Assembly (NCBI GenBank): GCA_007922195.1
Contig: ML682005.1
Span: 27,267,183-27,331,182, forward strand
DNA: 64,000 nucleotides
Reading direction: 5' to 3'
Source: Podocnemis expansa
Taxonomy: Eukaryota; Chordata; Testudines; Podocnemididae
The translations under genes and the position numbers were made by a program. Of the stretch, positions 10,311-22,440 are shown in pieces. Positions within the stretch are counted from its first letter, which is position 1. Each line of letters begins with the position of its first letter. Below the pieces are notes generated by a model. The model saw only the letters and a program-made list of their open reading frames with translations. It did no database searches and had not been told where the DNA came from.

Positions 10311-13300
10311 TACATGTGAAGAAACTCTGCTCCAAAATTCTCCAGAAAAAGGGGAAGAACATCTTGCTGTGCACTCCATTTATCCCAGTGTCATAGACTG
10401 AGCACATGGGCTCTTCTCACTGCAGCTCATGAGGTGGCTGCTCTCAGCATCTGACCACCACAGCAGGACAGGAAACCTCGCGGAGCACGCTCACAGCTAC
10501 CACATCCAATTTCCACAAACTTCTGGCTCTAAGGCTGCTGATAAACAGCAACTAAAGCCCCAGGAGATCCCTTAAAGAGACAGATCCTCTAGGCATATGG
10601 GTTACAGCAGCAAAAGACAAATAATCATGATACACTAGTTCTTAAAGTCCCTTACCTTAGCAGGGAAGTGACTGAGATACACTCAGATAATCCTGGCAAG
10701 TGACCCATACACTACAGATTAGATTATTTGGTCTCTCCTATTCTGTGTGGCGTATAATAGTCTAGTGTCTTATGGGCTAACTTTGGTCTAATTTTGTTTA
10801 CTGGGTTGAATGTGATGGTGCTGGGAGGTGTTGGTGGCTGGCGATATATAGGAGTCCAGACTAAAAAAGGCTGGTGGTTACTTCTAGCCATAAACTCTAT
10901 GACCGTGAGGACTAGTGAGTGGAGCAGAATCTGATCAGAATTCTCCACAGGATTCTCAGTACACAGGTTTCCTGACTCTAGTTGTCCGAAGAGCAATTCT
11001 GGCAGAGATACAAAAGAGACACAAAACTATCCTGTAGCTGTTTAAGAAGCCACCATGGAGTCATATGCTTAGAGGTATGATGGAGGGCTGTTGCAGATAT
11101 AGCACATATCCAGGAAGCATCCATCAAAAGAACTCCAGTGGAGCCCTGCAGCCTTCCACTTCTGAGTTTCTCCTCCAACTGCTATTGTGTAAGCACTACC
11201 CTGTACCACTACAGATGAGTAAATTTCAATTGCAGTTGAGAGTTCTAAGCAATTTGGGGTTTTTCTCATTAATATAATAATTATTAATTATTTATAATAA
11301 TTAGATTAAATGATAGAATCTGTACTCAGGGTCAGACTCAACCCTGGAGCCCTTACTTGGTTACTTGAGTAAGCACTGAATAAAGATCTCAAGATTTGGA
11401 CCTCTGCTTTTACTTATGCCATAGGCAAATGGTAGTGACTTCAGTAAGAATATTTTCATAGTTAAAAAAAAAAGACTAAATGTAAGTATTTTGCCCATTC
11501 TTAACTTTAGTTTGTTATTTCTGCATCATATATCCAAGCACATCTCACCAAGCAAATGGTATTCATTCTTCACTTCAGGAGGATTCACTCAGTCACATAA
11601 TTTAAGGAAAATGAACAGTAAATGGCTGAATGAAATTTTATATGAATGGGATTTCCAGTAGTATTAGAAGTTACTTCTAAAGATTTCTGGGTTGCAGAAA
11701 GTCTTTCCCTTGGGAAACCATCCATACCACCTGTCTTATTTAGCATTATTATTATTTTGAAACTTTCAAACAAATGACCATAAAGGGAGAGAAAAAGGGG
11801 GGGAAAAATCAATAATGAATCCTTGTGGTAAAGTTTATATGGGTAAAGGCATAATCAAAAAATAAATTTAGTAAGTTGAGCTTTGGAACCACAGCTAGAA
11901 AAAGATGAAAACAGATGACATCCTACAGAGAGGGATGGGTGTTTTGTGCCACACAGAGCAGCAGAGTGAATTACTCTAATAAAGAACAGCATACATGGTT
12001 TGCAGAAAATCAACGGTTGCTATAGGTACAGAGGTATTCAGAACTTTGTAAAATAGCTTATTGTGAATGTAGCCCAGCTCTCCTGTTTGATATTTATCAT
12101 TTTCAAAAGAAAGTGGTGGAGTTGCTGTAGGAATCCTTACCTCTGAATGTCTTATCTTTGTTATGGAAGGGAGAAAATCTTTGTTAAATCTCTTTACAGT
12201 GAATTATAATTATTCCCCCTGGAATGACTCCTAATAATACTTTTTGGTAACAATATTTCATTCTCAAGATAAAATAAAAGGAACTCGATCCTTCTAATTG
12301 ATTTTTAACTGGGAGAGCTTGCTTTTTTTTATAACAATTCTTTCTTTATTTCTTTTATCTTCAGAGTCATACTTCAGCAATGATGAATAGACTTATTTTT
12401 TAAAAGAAAAAAAATCTGAAAAAAAATTGCTCTCAAGTGACCCATACTGAAAATGGCTATTGATGTCTGAGACCAGCAGTGGTACACTTCTTGTAAAATC
12501 AAGCATTTACAAGTCCATTGACTGCCTGCCAACACTGGGGTCTGCCTTACAGAAAGATTTTGGGATTGGTGATTGTAGAGGAGACACCAAAACTGATTAA
12601 GACAACATATATTCAGAGAAACAAAATGATTTAAGGGATTGGAAACAGGACATGAAGCTGTACACCTCTGTTTCTCATTCTGAAACTATTTTGCATCAGT
12701 TGTGACCAAAATTTGTTTTAATAAACTCTTCCCATGGAATACCTCTGCCTTTACCCCCATTCTGACCCCTGACTATTTAGGGTTGGTGTTGCATATATTT
12801 GTGCTTGGAAAGTTTAGATTTTAAATTGTTAATGTTGATAAATATTAATTTAATTGTACAAACAAATAGATGAACATATATTTCCATCCCTGGAATTTCC
12901 CACAACTGTGATATTAAATTAGTAATTTTTAAAAAGTGCTTTAAAAGGAGCAGTTACCTGTCAAAATAAATGAATGAATAAATAAATAAATAAATATTCT
13001 GCCAAGCCTACCACATTATAAAATACATTATTCCTTTTTCTATAAGTGTAAAGTCTTTATTCACACAAAGATTTTGAATAGTGTCCTAACAGAGACCATC
13101 ACTACCTGAAAGGACAAGTTACTAACTTGCACTTTAACTTACAAAACTTTCATGGTCTCTCAGGCCCTTAGAGGAAAACAAATGAAGTAATTTTCCTCGC
13201 AAATATTCAGAACATGATAGAGTGAACACAACAAGTGGGAAAGAGTGTAGATTATAATTAGACTAGCATAGATTTAATGCTCAGCAGTTTGCTTTATACA

Positions 13301-13639
13301 TAATAATTACAAGTTCTTCAGTCTCTGTTGTCCTTAAAAATGTATTAGGCTTTTATGCATAGCCTTAATAACCAGCAATATAGATATTTCTCTCACACAT
13401 AATGCACAAATGCCTAGTTAGTGTGCAATGGTGGTTATACCATGTATATAGTGACAAACAAAAATTCTGAAAAAAACCAGACCTTTGTCAAGTTTTTAAG
13501 TCTTTAAGTTTCTGTAGTAGATTATGAAACTACTGAACAGATCATAATACCTGGCTCAACTCTTGTAATTCACCTGCTTAGCAGAGCAAGGTGAATTTTA
13601 TCACAGTATAACAATCATTTGAGATGGGGAAAAATGCCA
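10311..13639. other. Unassigned AT-rich sequence
   Basis: Nothing is recognised except a short (AATA)n run near 12970-13000. Frames under 95 codons have no family resemblance. Confidence 0.4.
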
Positions 13640-13790
13640 ACTAGTTCAACCTAGACCACTTCAGTATTGTTCCTTTCTGCTGATTTTCTAAGTGGTTCTG
13701 CCCAATTTAACTGTTTAAATGTCTCCACTGATGAAACTTCCATAGCCTAAAATTCTTAAGATAGATTTTCTGCTTACTCATGCCTAGCTT
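13640..13790 (-). mobile_element. Possible old CR1-like 3' fragment
   Basis: Sequence such as GCCCAATTTAACTG followed by AAATGTCTCCACTGATG resembles the antisense 3' region of old CR1 copies in sauropsids. It is diverged, and the boundaries are approximate. Confidence 0.35.
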
Positions 13791-15000
13791 TCACCTCCTT
13801 AATTTCAATACATTACTCATATCACTTTAATTAAATCCTCTCCAGCATTTGATCCAGATTCTCGCGTGCTTGTGCAACAGAATTCAGGTGCTTCAGACCC
13901 CAAATAACTGGATCTTATGCCAACCCTCTCCTGAAACCTGGTGTATTAGTAGGTGGAACGTGTTTTGAGCTGATGAGGCTCTGCTGCATCATGATGCATT
14001 TGTGTCCACAGTAAGCCAGTACGGATCATACTGCTCCATAACTGCTCTACACCTGGGCCAGGACTGGAAAAGCTCTTTGGTCCAAGAGCAACAGCTGAGT
14101 TCTTTGTGCCTTCCCCTGCCCAGATACGCTAAGTGAAATGGAACATAAAGGATTCAGCCTGTCCCATTTTCTGTAGCTGGACTAGTCACTGAACTCTGCA
14201 GCTAACAATCATTAATATTTTTCTCCTTCTTCAAATAGTTTTCAGCCAGAAAAAAATGCTCGCATCTGTGTGAATTTGAGCTAACTTTGTGAAAAGAACT
14301 TCATGAGATATTAGGAAACTATTAGTTGCAATATATTGTAATTTTACTACTGCATTCCTTTTGCTTACTACTTCTGTAATGATCAAAAACTGTTGACATA
14401 CTTTGTCAACTCATTGAACCCAGCAACTAAAAATGTCTCCCACACCCCTGTTCCCACCACTATAAATGGATATATTGATAATGTTCTTCTCCTCCAAAAG
14501 GGTGTTTGGAGACATTGGATCTGTGATACTCAGAAGGAAAACAATAATACAATGAGCTCATATAAGATGAAATAAAGAGGCAAAGATAAATTACATAAGA
14601 TTTGATAGGGACAAATGCAAAATTAGGTGCAGTAGAAGTTCACTGATTTGTTCTTAGTTAAGCTGTGAACCCCATAATTTAGAGATAAAATATGGTGGTT
14701 TCAACTGAGTTCTCAACAAAGATTTAATAACAGAGTGCCATACTGAAGTCTTTTATTAATAAAACTTCATTACTTTTAGAAGTTATGCTCCATATTTTTG
14801 TTGGCATAGTTTGATGCTATGGCCCAAAGAATATTAAAATGCAAGTGTCAATTAAAGAAATAAAGTGAATTTTTTTTTATACAAATAGTGAGGCAAAATG
14901 TAACTGATTTTGCTCATTTGGGCTTATAGCCTGTTATGAATGCCTCATGAGCAGACTTCCATGCCTCTGTAAAGTGCCACTTGAGTGTTCAGATAATACT
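13791..15000. other. Unassigned sequence
   Basis: No gene or repeat family is recognised. Confidence 0.4.
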
Positions 15001-15008
15001 GTAAAAGC

Positions 15009-15165
15009 CAAAGGCATCGCTGGCAGTGGGCTTACAGGGTTTGAGCCCTGAGTCCCAGCGCCGGAGCCCCAAGTCCGCCCATGGTGGCAGCACACTTACA
15101 CAGCTTGAGCCCGAAGTCCCAGCGTGCCAAGTTGCGGGTCTTTTCCTGGGCCAGAGGTGCTTCTG
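15009..15165. mobile_element. Small hAT MITE with exact 8-bp target duplication
   Basis: A 157-bp GC-rich insertion in AT-rich sequence, flanked by the exact direct repeat GTAAAAGC (15001-15008 and 15166-15173). The left end CAAAGGCATCGCTGGC and the reverse complement of the right end CAGAAGCACCTCTGGC are imperfect inverted repeats. An 8-bp duplication is the hAT signature. The ends relate it to the copies at 9072 and 9907, which places that family in hAT. Confidence 0.75.
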
Positions 15166-15173
15166 GTAAAAGC

Positions 15174-15962
15174 AACATAGAATATCTTTGATTGTATTGT
15201 GGGTTTTGTATTCAGTTACAGATTAGGATAACATGTGTTAAATAAGCTCTGGGGCCACTTACTGATGGAGGGGGATAAAAAGAAATATTCAGTAGCTACC
15301 CCTTCAGTTAATGCGGCAGGGGTCTGGGGATGGGGGTGGGGGACAAATAACAATATGATCACATAAGTTATGTCTGTATCATAATTACAGTTGGATGAAA
15401 CACTGAATTTCCAATTTGAGAGAAATTTTGACATTTAGAAATTTCTTTCGATTTGGAACAAGACAGATATTTTCTCAATTTCCAGTTTATGGGAAATGTT
15501 GTAAAGTTTCAAATTCTGGAATTTCAAAATTTCACTTTGAAATTTGATTTTTCATATTTATTTGTTTGCCGAAAACAAAAGCAAAAAATAATCAGAATCA
15601 CTGGGACAACAAATGCAAACAGAGAAAGATAATAATTTGCTGTGAGATACACAATCTGATGATTGTGGTATTTTGTCTCCTCACAAACAAATGCACGAAG
15701 ATTACGTGGAACTTATCATATGGTCAGACTAAAAATCATATAAACCACATTATCATCAGTAAAAAGGCATACAAAGTCACTACTGGATGTTAGCATGATT
15801 CAAGTGATGAATGTAGCAGTGATTATGAAATGGGAAAGATTGAAATTAATTTAAAGACCCAAATTAGATCTTGATAGTGATGTACAAATTTGGGAAAAAT
15901 TAAGCAACTGGTTCATATCACAGTTTGCTGTAGGACAGGAGATATATTATTATGGACATATT
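15174..15962. other. Unassigned AT-rich sequence
   Basis: Nothing is recognised. The last 150 bases may be the upstream part of the LINE fragment that continues after the MITE at 16724. Confidence 0.35.
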
Positions 15963-15965
15963 ATT

Positions 15966-16723
15966 GGTTGTGTTCTCACACAGTGGGTTATTTCGATACG
16001 GTTGTTTCGAAACAACCATATATCGAAATAACCCTTATTTCGGAACAACTTATTTCGAATTAACAAAATGTTAATTCGAAATAAGGGGAAAAAGCGGGAA
16101 TCAAAATAGCAGGTTCACACTGTGAACTTGCTATTTCGGTACCTGTGTCAGGGGGCTGCAGCCCCCTGGGGGTGAGCCACTGCGGCAGCTCACCCTGCAG
16201 CCCCAGAAAGGGGGCTGTAGCTCCGGAAAGGGGGCTGCAGCCCCCAGTGGGTGGGGGAGGTGAGCGGCTGCGGGGCGCTGGAGCCAGCTGCCCGAGCTGG
16301 CTCCAAACCCCGCCAGTGGGTCGGGGGCGCCAGCTGGGGCTGCCCCCCCGACACCGCCAGTGGGTTGGGGGCGCGGGGCTCAGCTGGCAGCCTGGGCTGC
16401 CCCCCCCGACACCGCCAGCAGGCAGCCCTCAGCACTCTGGCCAAGGTCCTGAGGGTTCCCTGGCCAGGGTGCTGAGGATCCAGTGTTGTTTCGGAACACT
16501 TTGTTCCGAAGCAACACGTTCACACGCCTTGTTTCGAAACAAGGGTTTCGAAACAAGTTTGTTTCGACCCCAGATGGGGTTTAACTTGTTTCGAAACAAC
16601 ACAGTTGTTTCGAAACAGGGCTTCCCCTTGTTTCGAAACAACTGTGCGTCGTGTGAACAGCTGAAACCTTATTTTGAAACAACCTCTGTTGTTTCGAAAT
16701 AAGGAGGCTGTGTGAACACAGCC
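15966..16723. mobile_element. Palindrome-rich MITE with GC-rich core
   Basis: The left end GGTTGTGTTCTCACAC and the reverse complement of the right end GGCTGTGTTCACACAGCC form terminal repeats related to those of the 1358 element. ATT occurs on both sides (15963-15965 and 16724-16726) as a 3-bp duplication. Both flanks of the element (to about 16085 and from about 16480) contain TTTCGAAA palindromes. Between them lies a GC-rich core with a roughly 60-bp tandem unit (GACACCGCCAGTGGGT type) at about 16300-16430. The 185-codon frame across it is not a known protein. It is about 330 bp longer than the 1358 copy because of the core. Confidence 0.72.
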
Positions 16724-16726
16724 ATT

Positions 16727-16900
16727 ATGTTCTTAAACTGGACATTAAGAATGGTAAACAAGTTGAAGGGTAAGACATTGGATGATCTAGAGTTAAGCAC
16801 TTTAGTTTATGCAGATGACATTGTACCACTGACAGATATATTTGAATTGATTATAGTACTCATTGCTACCTTGGAAATTGGGGTGTAGCTGACTTGTACT
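16727..16900 (+). pseudogene. LINE reverse transcriptase fragment (non-CR1)
   Basis: One frame contains LVYADDIVPLTD, with the reverse transcriptase catalytic box YADD at 16808-16819, the form used by RTE, R4 and related LINE clades rather than the FADD of CR1. Stops follow quickly. The MITE at 15966 appears to have landed inside it. Clade and limits are uncertain, and related sequence may extend to about 17390. Confidence 0.45.
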
Positions 16901-17410
16901 TACAATACATGATAAAGTGCTAATAACTTGAGAAAGAGACAGTGGATAAATTGTTGAAATGCAGCAGTAGTGAAATTTTAGAACAAGAAATTACATGTGG
17001 AAATAGAAAGCTTGTTCAGTGCTGTTAGTTCCATCAAGGATGAGGTTAAAAGGAGAAATTCTTTAGTTACAAAAGCTGCACAGATGTTGATAAAATTATT
17101 GCCTGATAAAAAGCATTATGCTTGATACCAAAGTGAAAATATGTCAAACAAGTGTAGTAATAGCATTTCTCCATTGTCTGGAAGCAGCTATATCGACTGA
17201 AGCTGACATCATAAGGCTTGAGGGAGTAGAGATGCTATCTTCAGAAGATAAGAAGTGGGGTGACTGTAGTAAGACAAATGAAGTTAGGAGAAACTGGTGT
17301 GAAGTCAGGGTACAGCTTTAGCTACAACTGAAAAGATTATAATGATGAAGACACTGCGGAAGACAAACAGACGTTTGCATTATTTTCCTTGGCATCCTAA
17401 TACAATCAGT
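16901..17410. other. Unassigned, possibly decayed LINE
   Basis: It may continue the LINE at 16727, but no further motif is clear. Confidence 0.3.
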
Positions 17411-17820
17411 GGCTGTGTCTACACTGGAGGCTCTGTTAAGTCAACTTAACAAGGTTGACTTTAAGTCAACATAAAGTTGACCTTGTTACATCGACTTGGA
17501 GAGTCCACACTGGAAACTCCTGTTGGCTGCCCATGTCCACACTGGCAGGTGCTAGGTCAACTCTTCCTGGTGGCCAGGAACTCTGGGAGGGGGCCTGGAA
17601 GCCAGTTAAGTCGATTTAAACACTATTCCCCATCTACACTGGCTTAAATCGACTTAATAGGGTCAACTTAAGCATTAAGTCAACCTTAAGAGGTGGTGTT
17701 ATTAAGTCAACTTAAGGAAGTTCTTAAGTTGACATCATAAAAGCCCAGTGTGGCCATGGGGGTCTGTAGGTCTACTTAAGTTTCCTTAAGTTGACCTAAG
17801 GCTCCAGTGTAGACATACCC
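17411..17820. mobile_element. MITE with TTAAGTTGACTTAA palindromes
   Basis: Ends GGCTGTGTCTACACTGGAG and CTCCAGTGTAGACATACCC are near-perfect inverted repeats. The interior repeats the palindromes AAGTTGACTT, AAGTCAACTT and TTAAGTCGATTTAA in series. It is 410 bp and non-coding. I could not establish a target duplication. These TIRs are shared with the elements at 25.6, 45.6 and 62.2 kb. Confidence 0.8.
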
Positions 17821-18629
17821 AACGTCATGCAGAGCTACAGGCCAATTTCTGACTAGATGATGGGACATTATAGCAGGGACATGACCAGTCTGGTCTTAAT
17901 GGAGCAATATGCCATAGACTGGCATGAACAGTGATGCTATAGTGATCCCAAGGTCTGTAAAAATGCTTTGGGATAACAAGGAATATGATTTGTACATAAT
18001 TTTTATAATAGTAGTAATCTTAGGCACTCTTTTAATATGCACTACTGGCTATATTATGCACTACTATTCCTGATATGTCATTAAACAATATAAAAGTAAA
18101 ACAAAACAAAAATGGTAAGAGTGAAAAAAGTCCATAAAAATAATGTTTGAAATGAAATTGTAAAGTTTGCAAATAAAATTCTGAAATCCAAAATGAAACT
18201 TTCTAAAATATTTTTGAAGTAAAAATAACTTCTTCATGGGAATTTTAATCAAAATACAAAATTGTTTTGAACTGCTGCACTAATGTCAGCAGAACAAAAA
18301 AATTCTAACATTTCCAAACTGACTTATTGATGTTGCAACCTAAATATTCTTTTAATGTAGTATTTTGGCTGTACTATTGTAATATATCGATACATTGTAC
18401 AAAATAAACTTTTTAGGAGCTGCTAGGTACCATTAAATACAACTAAATATCACGGCCATAAAACTGAGACCCCTCAAAACACATTGATAGGAAAATTTCT
18501 AATGAATTTTTTTTGTTATGATTCACAAATAAAACTAGCCTTTAAATTAAAAAGAAAGTTTAAGAGAAAAAATGTTGACATTAAAGAATCATCATGTTTT
18601 CCATTATGCTCTGTCCCCTTTCCTATAGA
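17821..18629. other. Unassigned AT-rich sequence
   Basis: Nothing is recognised. Confidence 0.4.
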
Positions 18630-18633
18630 TAAA

Positions 18634-19166
18634 GGGTATATCCACACACAGTCTTTAAATCGAAATAATACTGACTTTGCTATAAGGAAATTCATATCGA
18701 TATAATAAAACCTAACATGGTGGGAGCTTGTTTGGGGTGGGGTGTCCCTTTTCCGGAGCCTGGCTGAGCACCTGGGGCTGCAGCCAGGTGGGGGGGATGC
18801 CTCCTTCCCCACCAGGCTCAGAGCGCCCAGAGCCGGGTGTGGGGGGGGATTCTTTTCCCCTCCACCCTGCTCACCAGGCGAGAGCCAGGCAGTGGATTGG
18901 ATGGGTGGCGTGGCCCATCTTGGGGACCATGTTGCCACACCTCCCATGGTGCCCCTCTCCTAAATCCAACTAGCAAATCCTGTCCATGGACATGCTACTT
19001 CGATTTGGGTTTCTAGTGGGGACCTGTTAAATCAATTAAACAAATCGATTTAATAATTTTTGTATTGGTCCCTTCCAACCCTATGATTTGATTTGATTTG
19101 ATTTGATTCGATTCAATTAGATTGATTTAAATTAAATTGATTTAACATTCTAGGTGTGGAAATAGC
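18634..19166. mobile_element. MITE with TTAAATCGATTTAA palindromes
   Basis: The ends are GGGTATATCCACAC and GTGTGGAAATAGC, imperfect inverted repeats. TAAA occurs on both sides (18630-18633 and 19167-19170). Palindromes such as AATCGATT occur near the ends, and a GC-rich core lies at about 18725-18960. At about 19068-19090 the element carries a CR1-like 3' end, GGTCCCTTCCAACCCTATGA, followed by a GATTT pentamer run. It is non-coding. Confidence 0.6.
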
Positions 19167-19170
19167 TAAA

Positions 19171-20254
19171 GGGTGGCACAGAAGAGGATATACTGACTTA
19201 CTAAACTTCTTCATTTTATATTTCAATGTTATGTTAAGATTAAAAATATTTGATCACTATATTTTTAATGATCTATAATTATGTGTAGTGAAGAAGTACA
19301 GATAAGGTAACACTCTAGCTAAGTTCTGTCTGGTGTAAGTGTGGCTTGCCTTTTTTTTTTAAATGTAGAATTACTATTCTTCTTATGTTATTGCTGACAA
19401 AAAGATAACATGCTGTGCTGGAAGATAGAAGTAGAAGATACACACATAAATATAAATCCTCCCCCCACCCCCCACCCCGGGAAACCCCAGGCTTGGGTGA
19501 CAAAAACATGACCCAAAATTTGAAAAGCCAGCAGAAAGCTTTTGCATGTGTAATGTATGGGTTACTTAAAATCCAAAAGGTCAAAGTGCTAAAGCCAATT
19601 GGGTAAACATTGAACAATCAGAAATGTTTAAAAACTCCTACGTGAACATGGGCCCAAACTGGAAAAACACCAGCTAAAAAACTGAAGAACGGGACTGAAG
19701 GAACAGACCATGGGATCAGAGAAGGTGATAACTATCCTGGACAGAGGATAAAGTTCCCAGAGTCACAGAGTATAGTAACTTTGGCCCATTTACTAATTCT
19801 CATTTGTCTGTTGTTGTCTGTCTGGCACAAATGTTATGTCCAGGCACTATGTGTGATAATAATTCTGTCTGAAATTGCATAAGGGCAAAAATTAATTTAG
19901 CTTAAACTGGATGAGTTTGTGACTTTTTCCTCCAACTTTTCCTCCCCAAGAAATTTAACTGCTTGTCAAATCTCAAAGGTACAATTTGCTCATAAAACCT
20001 GCATTATTGGATGAATCACAGATGTGGCCAACAGATCCCAAAGAGAGCTCAATTTGACACTCTACTTTCAGAAATTACTACCTGAGTGCAGCACTTGATG
20101 CCTGTGGAGATGTAAGTTATTTTTATGGTTATTCATGGGTACCTGCAGCTGATGGATATTTTTGATGGATTTGATGACAAAAAGGTAACACGTTGTGCTG
20201 GAAGATGCAATTAAAAATACACAAACACATAATGATAAATACAACCTCTTTTCT
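19171..20254. repeat. Contains two diverged copies of an unclassified repeat
   Basis: 19395-19465 and 20173-20250 are homologous: both hold TGACAAAAAG[AG]TAACA, then GTGCTGGAAGAT, then a run rich in ACACA and ATAAAT. The family is not recognised. No gene is evident in the remainder. Confidence 0.45.
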
Positions 20255-20385
20255 TCCCTTGGGAAGTGGGTTTTCTCCCACAGAAGCTCATCCAATAATA
20301 AATTTGCTAGTCTTTAAGTGCCACGGGACCCCTTGTTTGTTTTACTGAACTAGACTAACTTGGCTGCCCCTTTGGAACGTTGATG
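20255..20385 (+). mobile_element. PLE 3' end fragment
   Basis: A complete PLE 3' terminus in sense orientation: GAAGTGGGTTTTCTCCCAC, AGAAGCTCATCC, TAGTCTTTAAGTGCC, CCTTGTTTGTTTTACTGAAC, then TAGACTAACTTGGCTGCCCC. The hammerhead CUGANGA box is degraded (CTTGGGAAG), so it is not expected to cleave. Confidence 0.7.
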
Positions 20386-22017
20386 GATTTGTGTCTATTA
20401 TGTACCCTGATGAGAAACAGTACACGAGTAAAAATGAATCAACACATTTTGTTCTTGTACATAAGAAAATATGTAATATTTGTCAAAGACACAGATCACT
20501 GTTTTTTTATATGAAAACTTCACAAGAAAACGATCCCATTCAGTAAAGTACATAGCTTGATAATGAAACACTTCAAATGTGCATTTCAATCAGTAAAGAA
20601 CAGTAATATTTACTAACTGATGGCTTGGTTAGGCAAATGCAGAATTTGCCAGTCAGTTCTTGGCAGTCCAAGGTTCTAACTTTGTATAAGATCTGAGGAG
20701 AGGGTCATGAAGTTTTCAGATATTTACATGGTCCAAATATCAGCACCCATAAATTGCATTGATGGCAGGGGGAGTTGGAGAATCTCACATGTTGAAAATC
20801 CTGGTCAGACTGACCATATGTTTGATTATTAGGAGTGATATTATAATACTGCCTGGATGCTCCAGTCAAGGATCAGGGCTCCATTGCACTTAGTACTTTG
20901 TAAGTAAATCCTCTGATAACCAAGGTCCAGACGTTCCAAAGGGATTACAGAAGCGTCAACCCTCTTCCCCTCTAATAGGCACCTAAGTCAACTGATCGTA
21001 TGCAATGTTACTTTACTGAAAAAATATTTTAGTAAAGTCTTTCATGAAAATTTATAATGTTCTTGATTTAGGAATCATCTTGAGGTATATATACAGGCTA
21101 TGGTTATTAATTTCTATCTATAGCAAATTGTGCTCATGAAACTCAGCTCCACCTCATAGAAGGATGGTAGGTGATCAGACAGGATCAGTGTTAATGTATT
21201 AGTGTTAATAACAAGATATTGAGACAAGTGGAGATTTATCCACTTTGTATATCTGTAGTGATTAAAGGAAAAAAAACCACTAACCTTTTTGAAATTGAAG
21301 GGATCTGAAGTGAAATCCATCCAGAAACTGAGGGATAGCCATTAGGAAAGAAACTGTCCATGAACACTAGATCGCTCCCATCGGTAAGGGGCATGCCAGA
21401 ATCTGTTCAGAGGCAATAGGTAACCTGGGTTAGAAAGAGATTTTATCTAATATAGAAGTGTAAAGCCTGACATTGTATATTTATATTTGTTTTCTGGCTA
21501 GCACATATAGTTTACTTTCCTTTAGTATAATTTAATATCTATTTTTTTCAATTAAATACAGTTTATTTTCACCTCAAGTTGGTCCCTGTCATGCAAACTG
21601 TGTGGTGTGTGCATCAAAGTGAACTTATAACTGGGGGGCTGATTTCACACCTTTGAGGGTGATGAACATGAGAGGAAGGGTCCAGAGGTCTGGTAGTTAT
21701 GAGGAGGACAGATCTGGGGAGCTTAAGAAGTGGAGAGATGTTCACCCTACAAGGAGTAACTAGGTTTGTGAGACGTAGAATGAGACCTTATGCTTGTGAA
21801 TTGGCTACTGCTGTCAGTGGTCTCACAGCACCAAAGACCTTCAAAGTTACAGGGCAGGTAGTAACAGAACCCCTTTTTGGTCTTGGTGATCCCCAATATC
21901 ACAAATCCATTCTATTCATATCTGAATATTTATGACACCATAGCTGAATTTTAAGAAACCACAATCCCTAATATCAGTCCCTCTCCCTGATCATCCCATA
22001 CTATGATGCCCCTCCAC
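20386..22017. other. Unassigned sequence
   Basis: No gene or repeat family is recognised. Confidence 0.4.
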
Positions 22018-22090
22018 CAGGGCTGGATTAAGACACACTGAGGCCCTAAACCATGTCAAGATTTAGAGGCCCCATACCGTAACAAAAAAT
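22018..22090. mobile_element. Possible hAT element, left end
   Basis: CCAGGGCTGGATTAAG and the following GAGGCCC words resemble a hAT (Tip100-type) terminus. No matching right end is found, so this is a weak call. Confidence 0.3.
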
Positions 22091-22382
22091 AAATAAAATA
22101 AAGAGAAAAAAGTGTATTACATTCTAACAGAAAGGGCAATGAAAAAATAAATGATAAATCTTTATATTTGCATATATACATAGGTAAAGATGCAATGAAC
22201 AATTAATAATCTAAATAAAACTTGCAACTTGCATAAATCCAGCATTGCCCTCCATCTATCCTTCTATAATAACTTTCCTGAGGTTATTTTCATCTCTACC
22301 CTTAATGTAACCAAAATACATGAATCTCTGACTTGATTTCCAACAACGGGGCCTGCTTCTTTCCAATCTTTTTCTAACATTA

Positions 22383-22440
22383 CAAACGAGGAGTCCTGTG
22401 GCACTACAGATGAACAAATTTATTTAATACAATGACCTTT
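22383..22440 (-). mobile_element. PLE 3' end fragment, truncated
   Basis: ACAAACGAGGAGTCCTGTGG then GCACTACAGATGAACAAATTT is the antisense of the PLE 3' terminus. The hammerhead part is missing. Confidence 0.5.

Noticed and set aside
8769..10315. Several open frames of 120-240 codons
   Set aside because: They lie in GC-rich repeats where stops are rare, overlap on both strands, and have no domain resemblance.
16145..16702. 185-codon open frame
   Set aside because: It lies wholly inside a MITE, spanning its GC-rich tandem core and palindromes. No protein family is recognised.
17411..17820. 8-bp or 3-bp target duplication of this MITE
   Set aside because: The flanks CAATCAGT and AACGTCAT do not match at either length, so no duplication is claimed.
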